A stretch of DNA of 7,618 nt from Firmicutes bacterium ZCTH02-B6 (GCA_002159155.1 LZRQ01000170.1:1-7618); one strand, 5' to 3'. Shown: positions 1 through 5,825, numbered from the stretch's first letter. The notes: generated by a model from the sequence alone, not told the origin. Numbers and translations: made by a program.

Positions 1-23
1 GGCGGCCCCCGGCCGGGGCCGCC
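1..23 (-). terminator. GC-rich perfect hairpin, possible terminator of the peptidase lipoprotein gene
   Basis: Positions 1-9 (GGCGGCCCC) pair perfectly with 15-23 (GGGGCCGCC) around a 5-nt loop. The hairpin begins 20 nt downstream of the stop codon of the leftward lipoprotein gene, where an intrinsic terminator would be expected. The U-tract needed for termination in that direction would lie left of position 1 and cannot be seen. In the rightward direction the hairpin is not followed by a T-run, so it is not a rightward terminator. Confidence 0.4.
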
Positions 24-42
24 CGCCGATCAGCCGTGATCT

Positions 43-1407
43 TCAATCGATCAGGCCGTACCAGCGCAGGAACTCCTCCACCATCACCCGCTGCCAGGCG
101 GAGCGCTGTGCCACCGTCGTCTGGTGGCGGCCGGCCCGCCCTTGCGTGGGCTCAAAGATGAACGCCGGGATCCCGAGATCGGCCCCGGCCTTGCGGGCCA
201 GCGACCCGGCCACCGGCGGGCCGATGATGCGGAAGTTGTACGTCAGCCCGGCCTTGCCGTAAAACGGGTTGTGATGGGTGTTGAGGACCTCGATGACGTG
301 CTCCGCGAAATCCCTCGCGTCGCCCGACGGGTAGACGATGACCGTCTGCCCCACCGACAGCGTGCCGTCGGAAAACTTGTCGCCGGCTTCCCGCAGGCCC
401 CAGCCCTCATGCAGGTCCAGCAGCGCCACGGGCTGAAATTCCAGCACGACGTCCCAGATCTCCTTGGCCAAGAGCCAGTCCGAGCTGGAGGTGCCGATGT
501 CCCGGCCTGTGGGGAAATAGCGGTTAAGGTTGCGGCCGTCGGTGCCGGTGCGCCGCTGGCGGCGAACCGCGGCCTTGTTGGCCTCGGGGATAACCACCAG
601 CGTCCCGCGGTCGATGGTCCACGTCTTGGCCACTTCACCGGCCACGATCCACCCCGACGTCTCCGACCCGTGCATGCCCCCAACGAGAAACGCGGTGGGC
701 CCGGGATTCGGGGAACGGATGATGTACACCTCCGTGCGGGTTTCGGTGCGGCTGCCCGACTGAATGTAGCGGACTTCGCGGGTGACCGCAGGCGGCTCGG
801 GATCGTCACCCGGCTCATTGCTGCCCGGATCGTCGCCCGGTTTTCCGTCGCCCGGGTCCATGCCAGGGTCATTACCGGGACCGCTGCCGGGCTGGTCGCC
901 GGGATCGCCCCCCGGTCCGCCGCCCTGATCATCCCCCGGCCCATCGCCCGGATCGGGATGGCCGGGATCGTCGCCCGGTTCCGGCGCCTCGACCGGCAAC
1001 ACCAGCTGGACCTCCTGCTCGAGGACCCGGGCACTCAGGGTTACCTCGGCCGTGGCATTCCGCTGCACGGCCACGTCCAGCCGGCGGGAGGTGAGTTCTT
1101 GTCCCCCTGCGTCAAACAGGGTCACCGTCGCCTGCCACGTGCCGGTGGCGACGCCGTGCACGCTGCCTGCGGCCATGCTGCCGACGATGGGCAGCTCAAC
1201 GTCAATGAAGGAGGATCCCTTTACGAGGGTCGCCCCGGCGCCGGAGGCGGCGATCTGTTCCCGCTCAAGCTCGGAGAGATCTACAGAAACGCTGATGGCG
1301 CCCGTCTGGGTTTCGCCGGGCGGTGTGGCGGGAAGGAAGCTGCTGCAACCGGCCACCAGCGCTGCGACCAAGATCAAGGCCGCGAGGGAAACCTTCTTAG
1401 ACAGCAT
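43..1407 (-). CDS. Secreted lipoprotein with M14/AstE-like zinc carboxypeptidase domain
   Basis: A 454-residue lipoprotein predicted to hydrolyse an amide or peptide bond outside the membrane; the substrate is unknown. Residues 1-20 are a lipoprotein signal peptide ending in LVAG before Cys21. Residues about 34-140 look like a beta-rich domain. Residues 142-206 are a Pro-Gly-Asp linker. The catalytic domain (about 207-454) shows the M14 succinylglutamate desuccinylase/aspartoacylase pattern: HGSE (His246, Glu249) and DLHEG (His333) as zinc ligands, NLNR (293-296) for substrate carboxylate binding, and FEPT (Glu419) as the probable general base. The start at 1407 is preferred over an in-frame ATG at 1446 because it begins exactly at the signal peptide and has AGGGAG six bases upstream. 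The gene is alone on its transcript, downstream of the spore protein terminator. A role in cleaving peptidoglycan stem peptides or scavenging peptides is inference; the fold assignment is firm. Confidence 0.85.
   Translation of the reverse strand: MLSKKVSLAALILVAALVAGCSSFLPATPPGETQTGAISVSVDLSELEREQIAASGAGATLVKGSSFIDVELPIVGSMAAGSVHGVATGTWQATVTLFDAGGQELTSRRLDVAVQRNATAEVTLSARVLEQEVQLVLPVEAPEPGDDPGHPDPGDGPGDDQGGGPGGDPGDQPGSGPGNDPGMDPGDGKPGDDPGSNEPGDDPEPPAVTREVRYIQSGSRTETRTEVYIIRSPNPGPTAFLVGGMHGSETSGWIVAGEVAKTWTIDRGTLVVIPEANKAAVRRQRRTGTDGRNLNRYFPTGRDIGTSSSDWLLAKEIWDVVLEFQPVALLDLHEGWGLREAGDKFSDGTLSVGQTVIVYPSGDARDFAEHVIEVLNTHHNPFYGKAGLTYNFRIIGPPVAGSLARKAGADLGIPAFIFEPTQGRAGRHQTTVAQRSAWQRVMVEEFLRWYGLID
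790..984 (-). repeat. Pro-Gly-Asp low-complexity linker repeat inside the lipoprotein
   Basis: About 65 codons encode an irregular tandem of PGDDPG, PGDGPG and PGNDPG-like units with no hydrophobic residues. In DNA the units recur as variants of GCCCGGATCG on the plus strand. It separates the N-terminal beta domain from the zinc peptidase domain and is probably a flexible acidic spacer or wall-spanning segment. Low-complexity codon repeats like this often vary in length between strains. Confidence 0.75.
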
Positions 1408-1431
1408 TCGCTTCTCCCTTTCCTTTCGAGT

Positions 1432-1449
1432 CCGGTGCCAGCGCACCGG
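1432..1449 (-). other. Hairpin in the 5' leader of the lipoprotein gene
   Basis: CCGGTGC (1432-1438) and GCACCGG (1443-1449) form a perfect 7-bp stem with a 4-nt loop. In the leftward transcript it would sit about 25 nt upstream of the start codon at 1407, just ahead of the ribosome binding site. It has no U-tract and does not look like a terminator. It could stabilise the leader; no ligand-binding fold is recognised. Confidence 0.4.
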
Positions 1450-1513
1450 CTCCAGGCCGCGGAAATGCCCCCGGACACCCCCTTCCTTGGCCGGATTTAG
1501 TGGGTCTAGGATG

Positions 1514-1542
1514 ATCGTAACGAAACCGGTTTCGGATTACAA
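1514..1542 (-). promoter_or_regulatory. Candidate SigA promoter with palindromic LacI-family-type operator
   Basis: Reading leftward, TTGTAA (1537-1542) and TACGAT (1514-1519) are separated by exactly 17 bp. Each matches the SigA consensus at 4 of 6 positions. The spacer contains the 14-bp perfect palindrome CGAAACCGGTTTCG (1521-1534). This resembles LacI-family operators, which have a central CG flanked by AAC and GTT half sites, and the related cre site. It would give a leader of about 100 nt before the lipoprotein start at 1407. The spacer position suggests repression by blocking RNA polymerase. No regulator gene is visible in the window, so the binding protein is unknown. The region 1543-1623 upstream shows nothing else recognisable. 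Confidence 0.5.
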
Positions 1543-1623
1543 TCGCTTACAGTTCTGGGGGATAATGGGACTTGATGGCAGGGTTACCACTGCTGATCCA
1601 ACGTGCGCTCGGGTAGGGATGGG

Positions 1624-1655
1624 CAAAATAAAAGGGCGGACGGCTCCGTCCGCCC
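1624..1655 (-). terminator. Intrinsic terminator of the SASP gene
   Basis: GGGCGGACGG (1634-1643) pairs perfectly with CCGTCCGCCC (1646-1655); the real stem is probably 9 bp closed by a 4-nt loop. In the leftward transcript the hairpin is followed by TTTTATTTTG (1633-1624), a classic U-tract. It lies 72 nt past the SASP stop codon and isolates that gene from the lipoprotein gene downstream. Confidence 0.9.
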
Positions 1656-1727
1656 CACTGCGTGTCCCACTCGCCGTTCCCGCCGGGCCGGCGCTCGCAA
1701 GCATCTATTCCTGCTCGCCAGCTGGCG

Positions 1728-2099
1728 TTACTGCTCGTGCGGGAGCTGCACCTGGAAAGGATTGGTGGACAACTGCGTCTGCTGGTGCTGCTGGGCCTGA
1801 TACGTCTGGCTGGCCTGGCCCAGCGCCTGCCGGAACGCCGCCTGGGTCTGCTGGGCTGCGTTCTGGATCAGCGACTGCTCCGCCGCGGCGATCATGCGCC
1901 GCACCATGTTGCCGCCGACCGCGCCCCACACCCGGGACGGCACCTCACCGCCGTAGCCCGACTGGTACCAGCTCTGCAGCGCCTGCGCCTGCGGATCAGG
2001 CCCGCTGGCGATTTCGCTCGACACCTCGTTCTTCAGCTGCTCCAGCGCCTGCCGGGCTTGCGGCACCAGCGCGCGATTGCTTTTCTGTCCAAGAGCCAC
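1728..2099 (-). CDS. Enlarged alpha/beta-type small acid-soluble spore protein
   Basis: A 123-residue SASP. Proteins of this family coat forespore DNA, protect it from UV and heat, and are degraded by the Gpr protease at germination. Residues 9-30 (RALVPQARQALEQLK, then NEVSSEI, the Gpr-site region) and 50-77 (GGEVPSRVWGAVGG, then NMVRRMIAAAEQSL) align with the two conserved SASP blocks. Usual members have 60-75 residues. Here about 15 extra residues (within 31-49) separate the blocks, and a 44-residue tail (80-123) contains 15 glutamines. The start is GTG at 2099, chosen because GGGAGGTG lies 8 nt upstream and the protein then begins like known SASPs. A TTG at 2138 would place that ribosome binding site inside the gene. 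It is monocistronic with its own terminator. Family membership is firm; whether the variant binds DNA normally is open. A forespore SigG promoter is expected but I could not locate a convincing one. Confidence 0.88.
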   Translation of the reverse strand: MALGQKSNRALVPQARQALEQLKNEVSSEIASGPDPQAQALQSWYQSGYGGEVPSRVWGAVGGNMVRRMIAAAEQSLIQNAAQQTQAAFRQALGQASQTYQAQQHQQTQLSTNPFQVQLPHEQ

Positions 2100-2107
2100 C
2101 GCGATTT

Positions 2108-2115
2108 CACCTCCC
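2108..2115 (-). promoter_or_regulatory. Strong ribosome binding site fixing the SASP start
   Basis: Leftward GGGAGGTG, nearly fully complementary to the 16S rRNA 3' end, ends 8 nt before the GTG at 2099. It decides the start codon of the SASP in favour of GTG over the upstream in-frame TTG at 2138. Confidence 0.85.
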
Positions 2116-2211
2116 GGCGTTAATGTGAGACGCGGCAAAAGCGTTTACGCTGGCACTTTGCACCGGCGGTGGCAGGACTGGCGCGCCCGTGCGGAGAAGC
2201 CCGCGCATGCA

Positions 2212-2229
2212 TGCTGAGTCGCATCAGCA
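2212..2229 (+). other. Inverted repeat in the leader of the FabL-like gene
   Basis: TGCTGA (2212-2217) and TCAGCA (2224-2229) are inverted with a 6-nt loop, ending 8 nt before the GGAGGA ribosome binding site (2238-2243). The 10-bp palindrome GCATGCATGC (2205-2214) overlaps its left arm. It could be an operator or leader hairpin. It does not match the FapR operator that controls lipid genes in Bacillus. No sigma-A promoter stands out in the divergent gap 2100-2250. Confidence 0.3.
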
Positions 2230-2250
2230 CCCGTCACGGAGGAACAAAGC

Positions 2251-3009
2251 ATGTACCCCGAATTGGCAGGCAAACATGCCCTGGTGACCGGCGCGACTCG
2301 CGGTTTTGGCCGCGCCATCGCGCAGCGCCTCGCCGCCGAAGGCGCGACGGTAGTCGTCAACTTCCGGCGCAGCAAGACGGAAGCCGAGCAAGTGGCCGCC
2401 GAGATCGAAGGCGCGGGCGGCCGCGCTCTGGTCCTGCGGGCGGACGTGGGCAAGCCAGAAAGCTTGGATGAAATGTTTGATGCCATCCGCCGCGAGCTCG
2501 GCCGGCTGGACATCGTGGTGGCCAACGCGGCTTTCGGCGTGCCCGGACCCGTGCTCGAAGCCACCACCAAGCACTGGGACGTCACGCTCGCCGCGTCGGC
2601 CCGCTCCCTCCTGGAGCTGGCCCAGCGGGCGGTGCCCCTCATGCAGGCCGGCTGGGGACGCATCATCAGCATCTCCAGCGAAGGCGGGCAAAAGGTCATC
2701 CCGGGCTACGGCGTCGTGGGCGTTGCGAAAGCCGCCCTCGAAGCGGTGACACGGGCTTTAGCCTTTGAGCTGGCGCCCAAAGGCATCACCGTCAACGGCG
2801 TCATCGCCGGCATCGCGGAAACGAAGTCGCTCTGGTCCATCCCGGGCGCCGCCCAAATGCTGCGGGAAGCGAGGGACCACACCCCCGCCGGCCGCATCAT
2901 CACCCCGGAGGACGTGGCCAACGCGGTGGCGTTCCTGGCGTCCAACCAGGCTTCCATGATTTGCGGGCACTTCATCGTCGTGGACGGCGGGCGCAGCATC
3001 GTCGCCTAG
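2251..3009 (+). CDS. fabL: FabL-like enoyl-[acyl-carrier-protein] reductase (SDR family)
   Basis: A 252-residue short-chain dehydrogenase/reductase, most like Bacillus FabL. That enzyme uses NADPH to reduce trans-2-enoyl-ACP in the last step of each fatty acid elongation cycle. The nucleotide-binding motif TGATRGFG is at 13-20 and the ANAA motif at 91-94. The active site is Tyr153-X6-Lys160 (YGVVGVAK). This spacing marks enoyl-ACP reductases of the FabI/FabL type, against Y-X3-K in ordinary SDRs. The segment TPAGRI (211-216) and the C-terminal VDGGRSIV are also FabL-like. GGAGGA lies 7 nt before ATG. It appears to lead an operon with the transglycosylase (38-nt gap) and pseudouridine synthase. 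FabL enzymes are typically less sensitive to triclosan than FabI. Some FabL relatives are uncharacterised SDRs, so the physiological substrate is inferred. Confidence 0.8.
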   Translation: MYPELAGKHALVTGATRGFGRAIAQRLAAEGATVVVNFRRSKTEAEQVAAEIEGAGGRALVLRADVGKPESLDEMFDAIRRELGRLDIVVANAAFGVPGPVLEATTKHWDVTLAASARSLLELAQRAVPLMQAGWGRIISISSEGGQKVIPGYGVVGVAKAALEAVTRALAFELAPKGITVNGVIAGIAETKSLWSIPGAAQMLREARDHTPAGRIITPEDVANAVAFLASNQASMICGHFIVVDGGRSIVA

Positions 3010-3047
3010 CCTCGTCCCGGATTTGGACGAAGGAGTGGATTTGCCTT

Positions 3048-3680
3048 ATGCGGCAGCCGAAGGCCCTCATCGCGGCGGCGGTGTGCCTGAGCCTGTTGCT
3101 TTTGCCCCTTGAGCCGGCCGTGGCCTGCAGCGCCTATGACGAGCACATCAACCGGGCGGCAAGCCGCTACGGCGTGCCCGCCTGGCTCATTAAGGGCGTC
3201 ATCGCGGCGGAATCCGGTTTCCGCGCCGACGCCTACCGTCCCGAGCCCCGGGTCAACGACGCGGCCCACGGGCTCATGCAGGTCCTGCTCTCAACCGCCC
3301 GGGACATGGGCTACCGGGGCTCCAGCGCCGGCCTGCTGGATCCGGCCACCAACATCGACTTGGGCACCCGCTACTTGGGCATGATGATGGAGCGTTTCGG
3401 CGGGGAGCACGAGCTGGCCGTCGCCGCTTACAACGCCGGGCCGGGGCTCGTGGGGCGGCTGGTGAACCAGTACGGCCGGAGCTACGCGGCCATCCGGCCC
3501 CATCTGGAGCGCGGAGCCCGCGACCATGTGACCAGAGTGATGAACTACGCTGCTCAATTCCGGGCCGGCCAGACGCCTTTCGCGTGCCCTGCGGGCGCGG
3601 CACCGCGGGCGGAACGCTCCGGCAATGCCCTGACGTGGCTCTTCCTGCTGGCGATCGTATGGGCGCTGACCAACCAGTAA
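3048..3680 (+). CDS. Lytic transglycosylase (SLT domain) with signal peptide and C-terminal membrane segment
   Basis: A 210-residue extracytoplasmic murein lytic transglycosylase, cleaving the MurNAc-GlcNAc bond of peptidoglycan to leave anhydro-MurNAc ends. Residues 1-26 form a signal peptide ending AVA before Cys27. That fits signal peptidase I, or less well a lipobox. The SLT domain covers about 30-175: catalytic Glu55 in AAESGF, GLMQV (75-79), and AAYNAGPG (126-133), all typical of family 1 transglycosylases. A hydrophobic stretch at 194-207 next to the C terminus could anchor it in the membrane. The start at 3048 follows the preceding stop by 38 nt. An AGGAG (3031-3035) lies 12 nt upstream, and a small hairpin (3012-3017 with 3025-3030) touches the site. 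The last 22 nt overlap the next gene. A role in growth, sporulation or germination cannot be separated from sequence. Confidence 0.85.
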   Translation: MRQPKALIAAAVCLSLLLLPLEPAVACSAYDEHINRAASRYGVPAWLIKGVIAAESGFRADAYRPEPRVNDAAHGLMQVLLSTARDMGYRGSSAGLLDPATNIDLGTRYLGMMMERFGGEHELAVAAYNAGPGLVGRLVNQYGRSYAAIRPHLERGARDHVTRVMNYAAQFRAGQTPFACPAGAAPRAERSGNALTWLFLLAIVWALTNQ

Positions 3681-4690
3681 AGGGTCCTGGCCGCTGCGGG
3701 CCGGGTTCCACGATAGGTGCTAGCCAACCAAGGCCTTTTCTTGAGTTTGTCGTCGCCGGCGACGACAATGGCCGCGTGCTGTCCCACGTGCTGCGGCGCC
3801 GCTTGGGCATGTCCCGGGGCTTTTCGCGCCAGCTCAAACGCGGCCCTTATGTGCTCGTCAACGGCCGCCCCGCCGCGCTCCGGGAAACCGTGACGGCCGG
3901 CGATCGGGTGACCCTGTACGTACCGCCGCATCTTGCCAGCAACGTGCGGCCCGAACCGGTCCCGCTCGCTGTCGTGTTTGAAGACGCTCACGTGCTGGTG
4001 CTGGACAAACCCGCAGGCATGCTGGTCCACCCTGCACACGGCGAGCAGTCGGGGACGATGGCCAACGGCGTCGCCTACCGCCTCGCCGCCCGCGGCCAAA
4101 CGCCGGCCGCCGGTCCCGTCACCCGGCTCGACCGGGACACGTCTGGCCTCGTGGTGTTCGCCAAGCATCCCTTTGCCCATCACGCCCTGGCGCAAGCTCA
4201 CGCCCGCGGCCAGCTGCGCCGCACTTACCTGGCCGTCGCCCAAGGCGTTTTGGCGGTCAACGAGGGCGTTGTCGACGCCCCCATCCGCCGCGTGCCGGGC
4301 GAGCTGACCCGGCGGGAGGTCCATGCGGAGGGCCAGCGGGCCGTCACGCGCTTCCGGGTGCTGGCCCGCACCGGCGCAGGCTGCGGCACCCCGGGCCAAT
4401 GCAACATGCGGCTTGCCCTGCCCGACGGGGCCACGCTGTTGGAGGTGACGCTGGAAACCGGCCGCACACACCAGATCCGGGTGCACATGGCGTATGCCGG
4501 GCACCCTCTCCTGGGCGATCCGCTGTACGGAGAGCCGCTGCCGGGCATCCTCGACCGCCAGGCCCTCCATGCGTGGCGCCTCGAGTTTCCCCATCCGGTT
4601 GACGGCCGGCTCCTGTCCTTTGTCAGTCCCCCGCACGCGGACTTCGCGCGGCTCGCCCGGAGTCTCGGCCTGTTGCGGCCGAAGACCTAG
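3659..4690 (+). CDS. RluA-family pseudouridine synthase with S4 domain
   Basis: A 343-residue RNA pseudouridine synthase that isomerises uridine in rRNA or tRNA; the target site cannot be told from sequence. An S4-like RNA-binding domain covers about 36-90 and the catalytic domain about 103-335. The catalytic aspartate is Asp158 in TRLDRDTSG; most relatives have His-Arg-Leu-Asp, here Thr replaces His. GRTHQIRVHMAY (268-280) and PLLGDPLYG (283-291) are further family motifs. About 12 residues at 239-250 with Cys242 and Cys248 look like an insertion in the catalytic domain. The ATG at 3659 is the nearest in-frame conventional start before the conserved part. It overlaps the transglycosylase by 22 nt and has no clear ribosome binding site, implying translational coupling. 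Homology becomes visible only from residue 28, so a later non-standard start is possible. Confidence 0.85.
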   Translation: MGADQPVKGPGRCGPGSTIGASQPRPFLEFVVAGDDNGRVLSHVLRRRLGMSRGFSRQLKRGPYVLVNGRPAALRETVTAGDRVTLYVPPHLASNVRPEPVPLAVVFEDAHVLVLDKPAGMLVHPAHGEQSGTMANGVAYRLAARGQTPAAGPVTRLDRDTSGLVVFAKHPFAHHALAQAHARGQLRRTYLAVAQGVLAVNEGVVDAPIRRVPGELTRREVHAEGQRAVTRFRVLARTGAGCGTPGQCNMRLALPDGATLLEVTLETGRTHQIRVHMAYAGHPLLGDPLYGEPLPGILDRQALHAWRLEFPHPVDGRLLSFVSPPHADFARLARSLGLLRPKT

Positions 4691-4705
4691 TCAAGTCCTA
4701 ACCGC

Positions 4706-4777
4706 CTGTCCACCTAAATGTGGACGGAAGTCCCGTTTTGTCGATCCGAGCAGGATTTCTCACTGCTATTCTCGGAT
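4706..4777. other. Cluster of inverted repeats between convergent genes
   Basis: GTCCAC (4708-4713) pairs with GTGGAC (4720-4725) around CTAAAT, extendable by two pairs to 4706 and 4727. GGAC (4722-4725) can pair instead with GTCC (4730-4733), followed by CGTTTTG, a weak terminator shape for the rightward operon. Next, ATCCGAG (4744-4750) faces CTCGGAT (4771-4777), with AGCAG (4749-4753) and CTGCT (4763-4767) nested inside. The stretch is visibly more AT-rich than the genes around it. It may terminate the pseudouridine synthase transcript or carry control elements for the small ORF that follows. None of the hairpins has a full U-tract. Confidence 0.35.
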
Positions 4778-4834
4778 TTAAGTAGCGACAGGTTCGATCA
4801 ACAGCACCCATAGCGGAAAGGATGAACGGCCGCC

Positions 4835-4993
4835 GTGCGGCGACTGTTGCGAGCCCTTCTCATCGTGTTCCGTCGTTATCGGGTCGGCCGGGCCTCCGAA
4901 GGCCTGACGCCGGCGGAGCGACAAGCTCTGTTGGGGACCCCGCCCTACGCCGTTTCCGTTGAACAGCAGGATCATAGCGTCCATTCCGCCTAA
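4835..4993 (+). CDS. Possible small basic protein of 52 residues, unrecognised
   Basis: A GTG-started ORF fills most of the gap between the convergent pseudouridine synthase and pdaB genes. The product would start with an amphipathic or hydrophobic basic stretch (MRRLLRALLIVFRRYRVGRA), followed by GLTPAERQALLGTPPYAVSV and a polar end. No family is recognised. In favour: the composition is protein-like, the LTPAERQALL segment looks like a real helix, and about 36 of 52 codons end in G or C. Against: the best ribosome binding site (AAAGGA, 4818-4823) is about 11 nt from the GTG. That site fits equally badly the competing out-of-frame ATG at 4822. The 3' end stops 15 nt short of pdaB. It could be chance. 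Confidence 0.35.
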   Translation: MRRLLRALLIVFRRYRVGRASEGLTPAERQALLGTPPYAVSVEQQDHSVHSA

Positions 4994-5008
4994 ATGGCCC
5001 CCTGGCCG

Positions 5009-5791
5009 CTACCGCCGCGGGCGTCCGCGCGGATCGTCGCGCGCAGGGGTTCCCGCGCGCATCAGCTCGCCAAGGGTGACCAGCCGGTACCCTTGCGCCA
5101 GGAGCCCGTCGATGATCCGGGGCAAGGCCAAGTGGATCTGCTTGGAAGAATCGCTGGCGTGCATGAGAATGATGTCGCCCGGGTGAACATTGTCTAGCAC
5201 CCGGCGAACCATGTAGTCGGCACCGGGGTTTTTCCAATCGAGTGTGTCCAGCGACCAGATGATGGTCTCATAGCCCAGCTGCCTGGCGGTGGCGACCACC
5301 AAGTCGTCGTAGTCCCCGTTGGGCGGGCGGAAAAACCGCGCCTCCTGCCCCGTCGCCTCCAGCAAGTCCCTGTGCGCGGTCAGGATGTTGTCCGCGATGG
5401 CATCGCCGCTGTACCTGCTCAAGTTCACGTGGTCGTCGCCGTGGCTGGCGATCTCGTGCCCGTCGGCCACAATGCGCTGGGCGATGTCCCGCTGCTTCTT
5501 GGCCCAGAAACCCGTCAAGAAGAAGGTTGCCCGCACGCCTTTTTCTTTGAGGATGTCCAGCACCGGCCCGGCCGTCTGCCGGCCCCAGCTGATGTCAAAC
5601 GTCAGAGCTACCAGCGGCTCGTCGGTGCGCACGTAAAAGACCGGCATGTCCAGGCCCCGGGATACGGGAAGGTCGAGACTCACCGGCACGGCCTGCGGCC
5701 ACAGGACACCCGCCGCCCAGCCGCCGAAAAACGCACCGCCTAGCAGCACGGCCAGCGCCGCCAAGGCCCAGCGAACCCGCAGGACGTACAC
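5009..5791 (-). CDS. pdaB: Sporulation polysaccharide deacetylase, PdaB family
   Basis: A 260-residue NodB-fold deacetylase anchored by an N-terminal membrane segment (about 8-30). In Bacillus subtilis PdaB is required to keep the spore cortex and is thought to act on peptidoglycan in the forespore envelope. Motifs (numbered from 5791): TFDISWG (65-70 onward, Asp66 base), SHGDDH (His117 and His121 metal ligands), RPPNGD (155-160), DTLDW (182-186) and LMHAS (His211). The second Asp of the usual TFDD motif is Ile, as I recall for PdaB proteins, and this separates it from ordinary NodB deacetylases. An in-frame GTG at 5821 also exists. I prefer GTG 5791 because a G-rich ribosome binding site (5801-5806) lies 9 nt upstream, the SigE-like promoter would start transcription near 5820, and known PdaB proteins begin with a similar short basic stretch. 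The C terminus carries a short basic tail. Confidence 0.87.
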   Translation of the reverse strand: MYVLRVRWALAALAVLLGGAFFGGWAAGVLWPQAVPVSLDLPVSRGLDMPVFYVRTDEPLVALTFDISWGRQTAGPVLDILKEKGVRATFFLTGFWAKKQRDIAQRIVADGHEIASHGDDHVNLSRYSGDAIADNILTAHRDLLEATGQEARFFRPPNGDYDDLVVATARQLGYETIIWSLDTLDWKNPGADYMVRRVLDNVHPGDIILMHASDSSKQIHLALPRIIDGLLAQGYRLVTLGELMRAGTPARDDPRGRPRR

Positions 5792-5825
5792 GCAGCCACG
5801 CCCCCCAAGCCGGATCTCCACTGGG

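Noticed and set aside
124..1500. 458-codon open frame on the plus strand opposite the peptidase lipoprotein
   Set aside because: It is antisense to a gene with clear motifs, signal peptide and ribosome binding site. Its own product is Arg/Gly/Ala-rich with no recognisable domain. Long antisense frames are normal in GC-rich DNA.
2119..2143. Possible SigG promoter for the SASP: GCGTAAA and CATTAAC (leftward), 18 bp apart
   Set aside because: Neither box matches the SigG consensus well, and the predicted transcript would begin almost on the ribosome binding site. Too weak to annotate.
2150..2161. TGGCACTTTGCA resembling a Sigma-54 promoter
   Set aside because: The GG and GC elements are too close together; Sigma-54 needs about 10 bp between them. 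No activator gene is visible.
3554..4636. 360-codon minus-strand open frame opposite the pseudouridine synthase
   Set aside because: No motifs, and it lies fully antisense to a gene with complete RluA-family motifs; explained by GC-rich codon bias.
4822..4962. Alternative ATG ORF in the gap, out of frame with the 52-codon candidate
   Set aside because: Its product is Arg/Gly/Pro/Ser-rich with no hydrophobic pattern, typical of a wrong-frame translation.
4778..4984. Minus-strand ORF of 68 codons downstream of pdaB
   Set aside because: No ribosome binding site and low-complexity composition; it overlaps the better plus-strand candidate.
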